6,693 bases of DNA from Verrucomicrobiaceae bacterium UBA2429 (GTDB lineage Bacteria > Verrucomicrobiota > Verrucomicrobiia > Verrucomicrobiales > Verrucomicrobiaceae): NCBI GenBank assembly GCA_002343505.1, contig DDQZ01000092.1:1-6693 (forward strand), given 5' to 3'. Positions 5,522 to 6,693 of this stretch are shown in pieces. Under the pieces are notes generated by a model, which searched no databases, was not told the DNA's origin, and was given only the letters and a program-made list of their open reading frames with translations. Numbering within the stretch: position 1 is the stretch's first letter; each line of letters opens with the position of its first letter. The position numbers were made by a program, and so were the translations under genes.

Positions 5522-6583
5522 TCAGCGTGGCAGGCCGGAGCAAAGATCCTCAATGAGGCGCAGCGCGTTCTGCTCGCTGCGGTGCGTGAGGTGGAGATAG
5601 ACCTGGGTCGTGTTGATGTGCGCGTGCCCCAGCAGCGCCTGGACGGTGTGCAGGCTCGCGCCGCTTTCGATGAGGTGCGTGGCAAAGGAGTGGCGCAGCG
5701 TATGCACGGTGGCGTCCGGCAGGTTGAGTTCTTTGCGTGCCACAAGCATCAGCCGCTGCAGCGAAGAGACGGGCATCGGCTCAGTGGCGCTGTGCATGCG
5801 GGCGCGCAGTTGCTCAGGAGCATTGTCCCCACGGCCCACATTGGGGAAGAGCAGCAGCGGGTGCTTGTGGAAAGCCCAGTAGCGGCGCAGGTCCGCGAGC
5901 ATCTCCGCGGCCAGCGGCACCACCCTGTCTTTGCCGCCTTTGCCATGCCGCACGCGCAGCTTTTGCTCGCTGCCGATGATGTCATGGATCGTCAGGCTGA
6001 GGCATTCGGACAAGCGCAGCCCGCAGCAGTAGATGAGCTTCAAAGGGATGCGGTAGCGGCGCAGGCGGACGCGCCCGAGCAGCGCGTGGACCTGCTCGCG
6101 GGTGAGCACCAGCGGCAGCTCATCGTGGTCCCTGGCGCGCACGTTGGCGAACACCGTCCAGTCGGAGTGACCGAGCATGTCCACAAAGAACAGCCGGGCG
6201 GAAGCAGCGGTCTGGCGCACCGTCTTGGGCCGCCAGCCTTTGACCATCTTCACATGTATGAGGTAATCGGTGACTTGAGCCTGGGTCAGCATCGCCGGAT
6301 CACAACCGAAGTGCTCGTGCAGCAGGCGCATGTCACGGTAATACGAATGCCGCGAGCGTGGAGCCAGCGTGCCGAGCGCCAGACGGCGCGCGAAGTCCGC
6401 CATGGAGGGCCAGAGGTGGGTGTAGGTGGTCGGATCGGGACAGGGCCGCCCCGCATCCACGCGCACGCCGGGATGGAAGCGCCCGACATTGCGCCCCTGG
6501 GTGGAGTGCGCAGGTCGCTGCGGCGGCTGGGCCGAATGGGTGGCTGGAGACAAGGGTGAGGCAGTGTGTTTTGAGTTGTTCAT
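5522..6583 (-). CDS. Tyrosine recombinase (XerC/D or phage-integrase family) of the IS91-like element
   Basis: This site-specific recombinase has 353 residues from the ATG at 6583. A frame open to 6667 would add 28 residues, but these have no recombinase character, and the first 55 or so residues of the chosen product are already low in complexity and rich in Pro, Ser and His. A core-binding domain spans about 58-150 (RHSYYRDMRLLHEHFG ... QVTDYLIHVK). The catalytic domain follows with Arg190 (CGLRLSE), Lys215 (GKGGKDR), His294 and Arg297 (HTLRHSFATHL), His320 (LLGHAHINTT) and nucleophile Tyr329, so the whole active site is present. It is not an IntI: I do not see the extra helix insert typical of integron integrases near the second patch region. 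It heads a two-gene unit with the transposase. In IS91-type elements its role is uncertain; resolving transposition intermediates is one idea. AGCAGG about 11 bp upstream is a weak ribosome site. Confidence 0.93.
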   Translation of the reverse strand: MNNSKHTASPLSPATHSAQPPQRPAHSTQGRNVGRFHPGVRVDAGRPCPDPTTYTHLWPSMADFARRLALGTLAPRSRHSYYRDMRLLHEHFGCDPAMLTQAQVTDYLIHVKMVKGWRPKTVRQTAASARLFFVDMLGHSDWTVFANVRARDHDELPLVLTREQVHALLGRVRLRRYRIPLKLIYCCGLRLSECLSLTIHDIIGSEQKLRVRHGKGGKDRVVPLAAEMLADLRRYWAFHKHPLLLFPNVGRGDNAPEQLRARMHSATEPMPVSSLQRLMLVARKELNLPDATVHTLRHSFATHLIESGASLHTVQALLGHAHINTTQVYLHLTHRSEQNALRLIEDLCSGLPR

Positions 6584-6693
6584 GGGGCCGCAACCTGCTA
6601 GAAAACCCCTTGAAATCAGCCCGCTGAAGTCATGACGCTCCGCCTGCCCAAGACGCCCACAACCCACCCCGCCGCTCAGCGGCTTCGTTCAAC
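6584..6693. other. Region upstream of the recombinase: putative ter side or flank of the element
   Basis: I find no gene here. A perfect hairpin GCCGC-TCA-GCGGC occupies 6671-6683 and is followed by TTCGTTCAAC at the window edge. The promoter for the recombinase-transposase pair should lie here on the minus strand, but I see no convincing -35/-10 pair. The ter end of the element may be anywhere in this stretch or beyond the window. GGCTTCGTTCAAC (6681-6693) resembles, inverted, the GTTGAACAAGCC (4098-4109) at the other end. Confidence 0.4.

Larger units (their letters stand above)
4105..6693 (-). mobile_element. IS91-family insertion element with tyrosine recombinase (right end unresolved)
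   Basis: The element is defined by two minus-strand genes, a tyrosine recombinase followed by an IS91-type HUH transposase. IS91 elements lack terminal inverted repeats, move by a rolling-circle-like mechanism, and insert with the end downstream of the transposase (oriIS) next to GAAC or CTTG. Here that end faces left: GAAC (4101-4104) overlaps CAAG (4104-4107, CTTG on the transposase strand), followed inward by a subterminal hairpin. The left boundary is therefore placed at 4105-4108. The right (ter) end is not defined; it falls somewhere past the recombinase start at 6583, and the window edge is given only as a limit. Several IS91-family members are known to carry an extra tyrosine recombinase gene. 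Confidence 0.75.

Noticed and set aside
5327..6559. Plus-strand frame of 410 codons opposite the recombinase
   Set aside because: It is antisense to a recombinase with a full active site; its own product has no domain character.
5522..6583. Reading the tyrosine recombinase as the missing integron integrase
   Set aside because: It is placed directly before an IS91 transposase, has an XerC/D-like pattern and lacks an evident IntI-specific insert, and no attI is seen beside it.
1..6693. CRISPR arrays, tRNA or rRNA genes
   Set aside because: I saw no regularly spaced repeats and no tRNA- or rRNA-like stretches on either strand.

Overview
The window is GC-rich bacterial DNA made of a stable-looking chromosomal part (about 1-3400) and an accessory part (about 3680-6693). 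The high GC, the SulP-carbonic anhydrase fusion, the IS91-type element with its own tyrosine recombinase and the integron-like cassette suggest a Gram-negative aquatic or soil bacterium. Verrucomicrobiota or a proteobacterium would both fit. No rRNA or other phylogenetic marker is present, so this placement is a weak guess.

Left part: an inorganic-carbon locus. A LysR-type regulator of the NhaR kind (977-75, minus) is divergent from a large fusion gene (1088-3367, plus) coding for a SulP anion transporter, a STAS-like domain and a complete beta-carbonic anhydrase. The 110 bp between the two ATG codons hold an 18-bp palindrome abutting the regulator start and a second copy of its core 64 bp away, which could be the regulator's operators. 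At the extreme left edge, 41 bp after the regulator stops, a minus-strand reading frame begins with 11 residues that look like the N-terminus of a second SulP protein. The regulator may thus sit between two bicarbonate transporter genes. The expected job is bicarbonate uptake coupled to CO2/HCO3- interconversion at the inner face of the membrane.

Middle: 3368-3702 holds no convincing gene, but has a good sigma-54-like promoter match. At 3686 a compact unit with the anatomy of an integron gene cassette begins: GTTAGGC core site, a short gene for an RraB-family (RNase E regulator-like) protein at 3703-4032, then a folded attC-like site whose left core GCCTAAC is the exact complement of the cassette's own GTTAGGC. 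No integron integrase is visible.

Right part: an IS91-family element abuts the attC-like site. It carries, on the minus strand, a tyrosine recombinase (6583-5522) followed 9 bp later by an HUH transposase (5512-4376) with the two-tyrosine IS91 motif. The downstream (ori) end seems to lie at about 4105-4108, next to overlapping GAAC and CAAG tetranucleotides, the kind of target used by IS91. The other end lies somewhere between 6584 and the window edge or beyond, and was not resolved.
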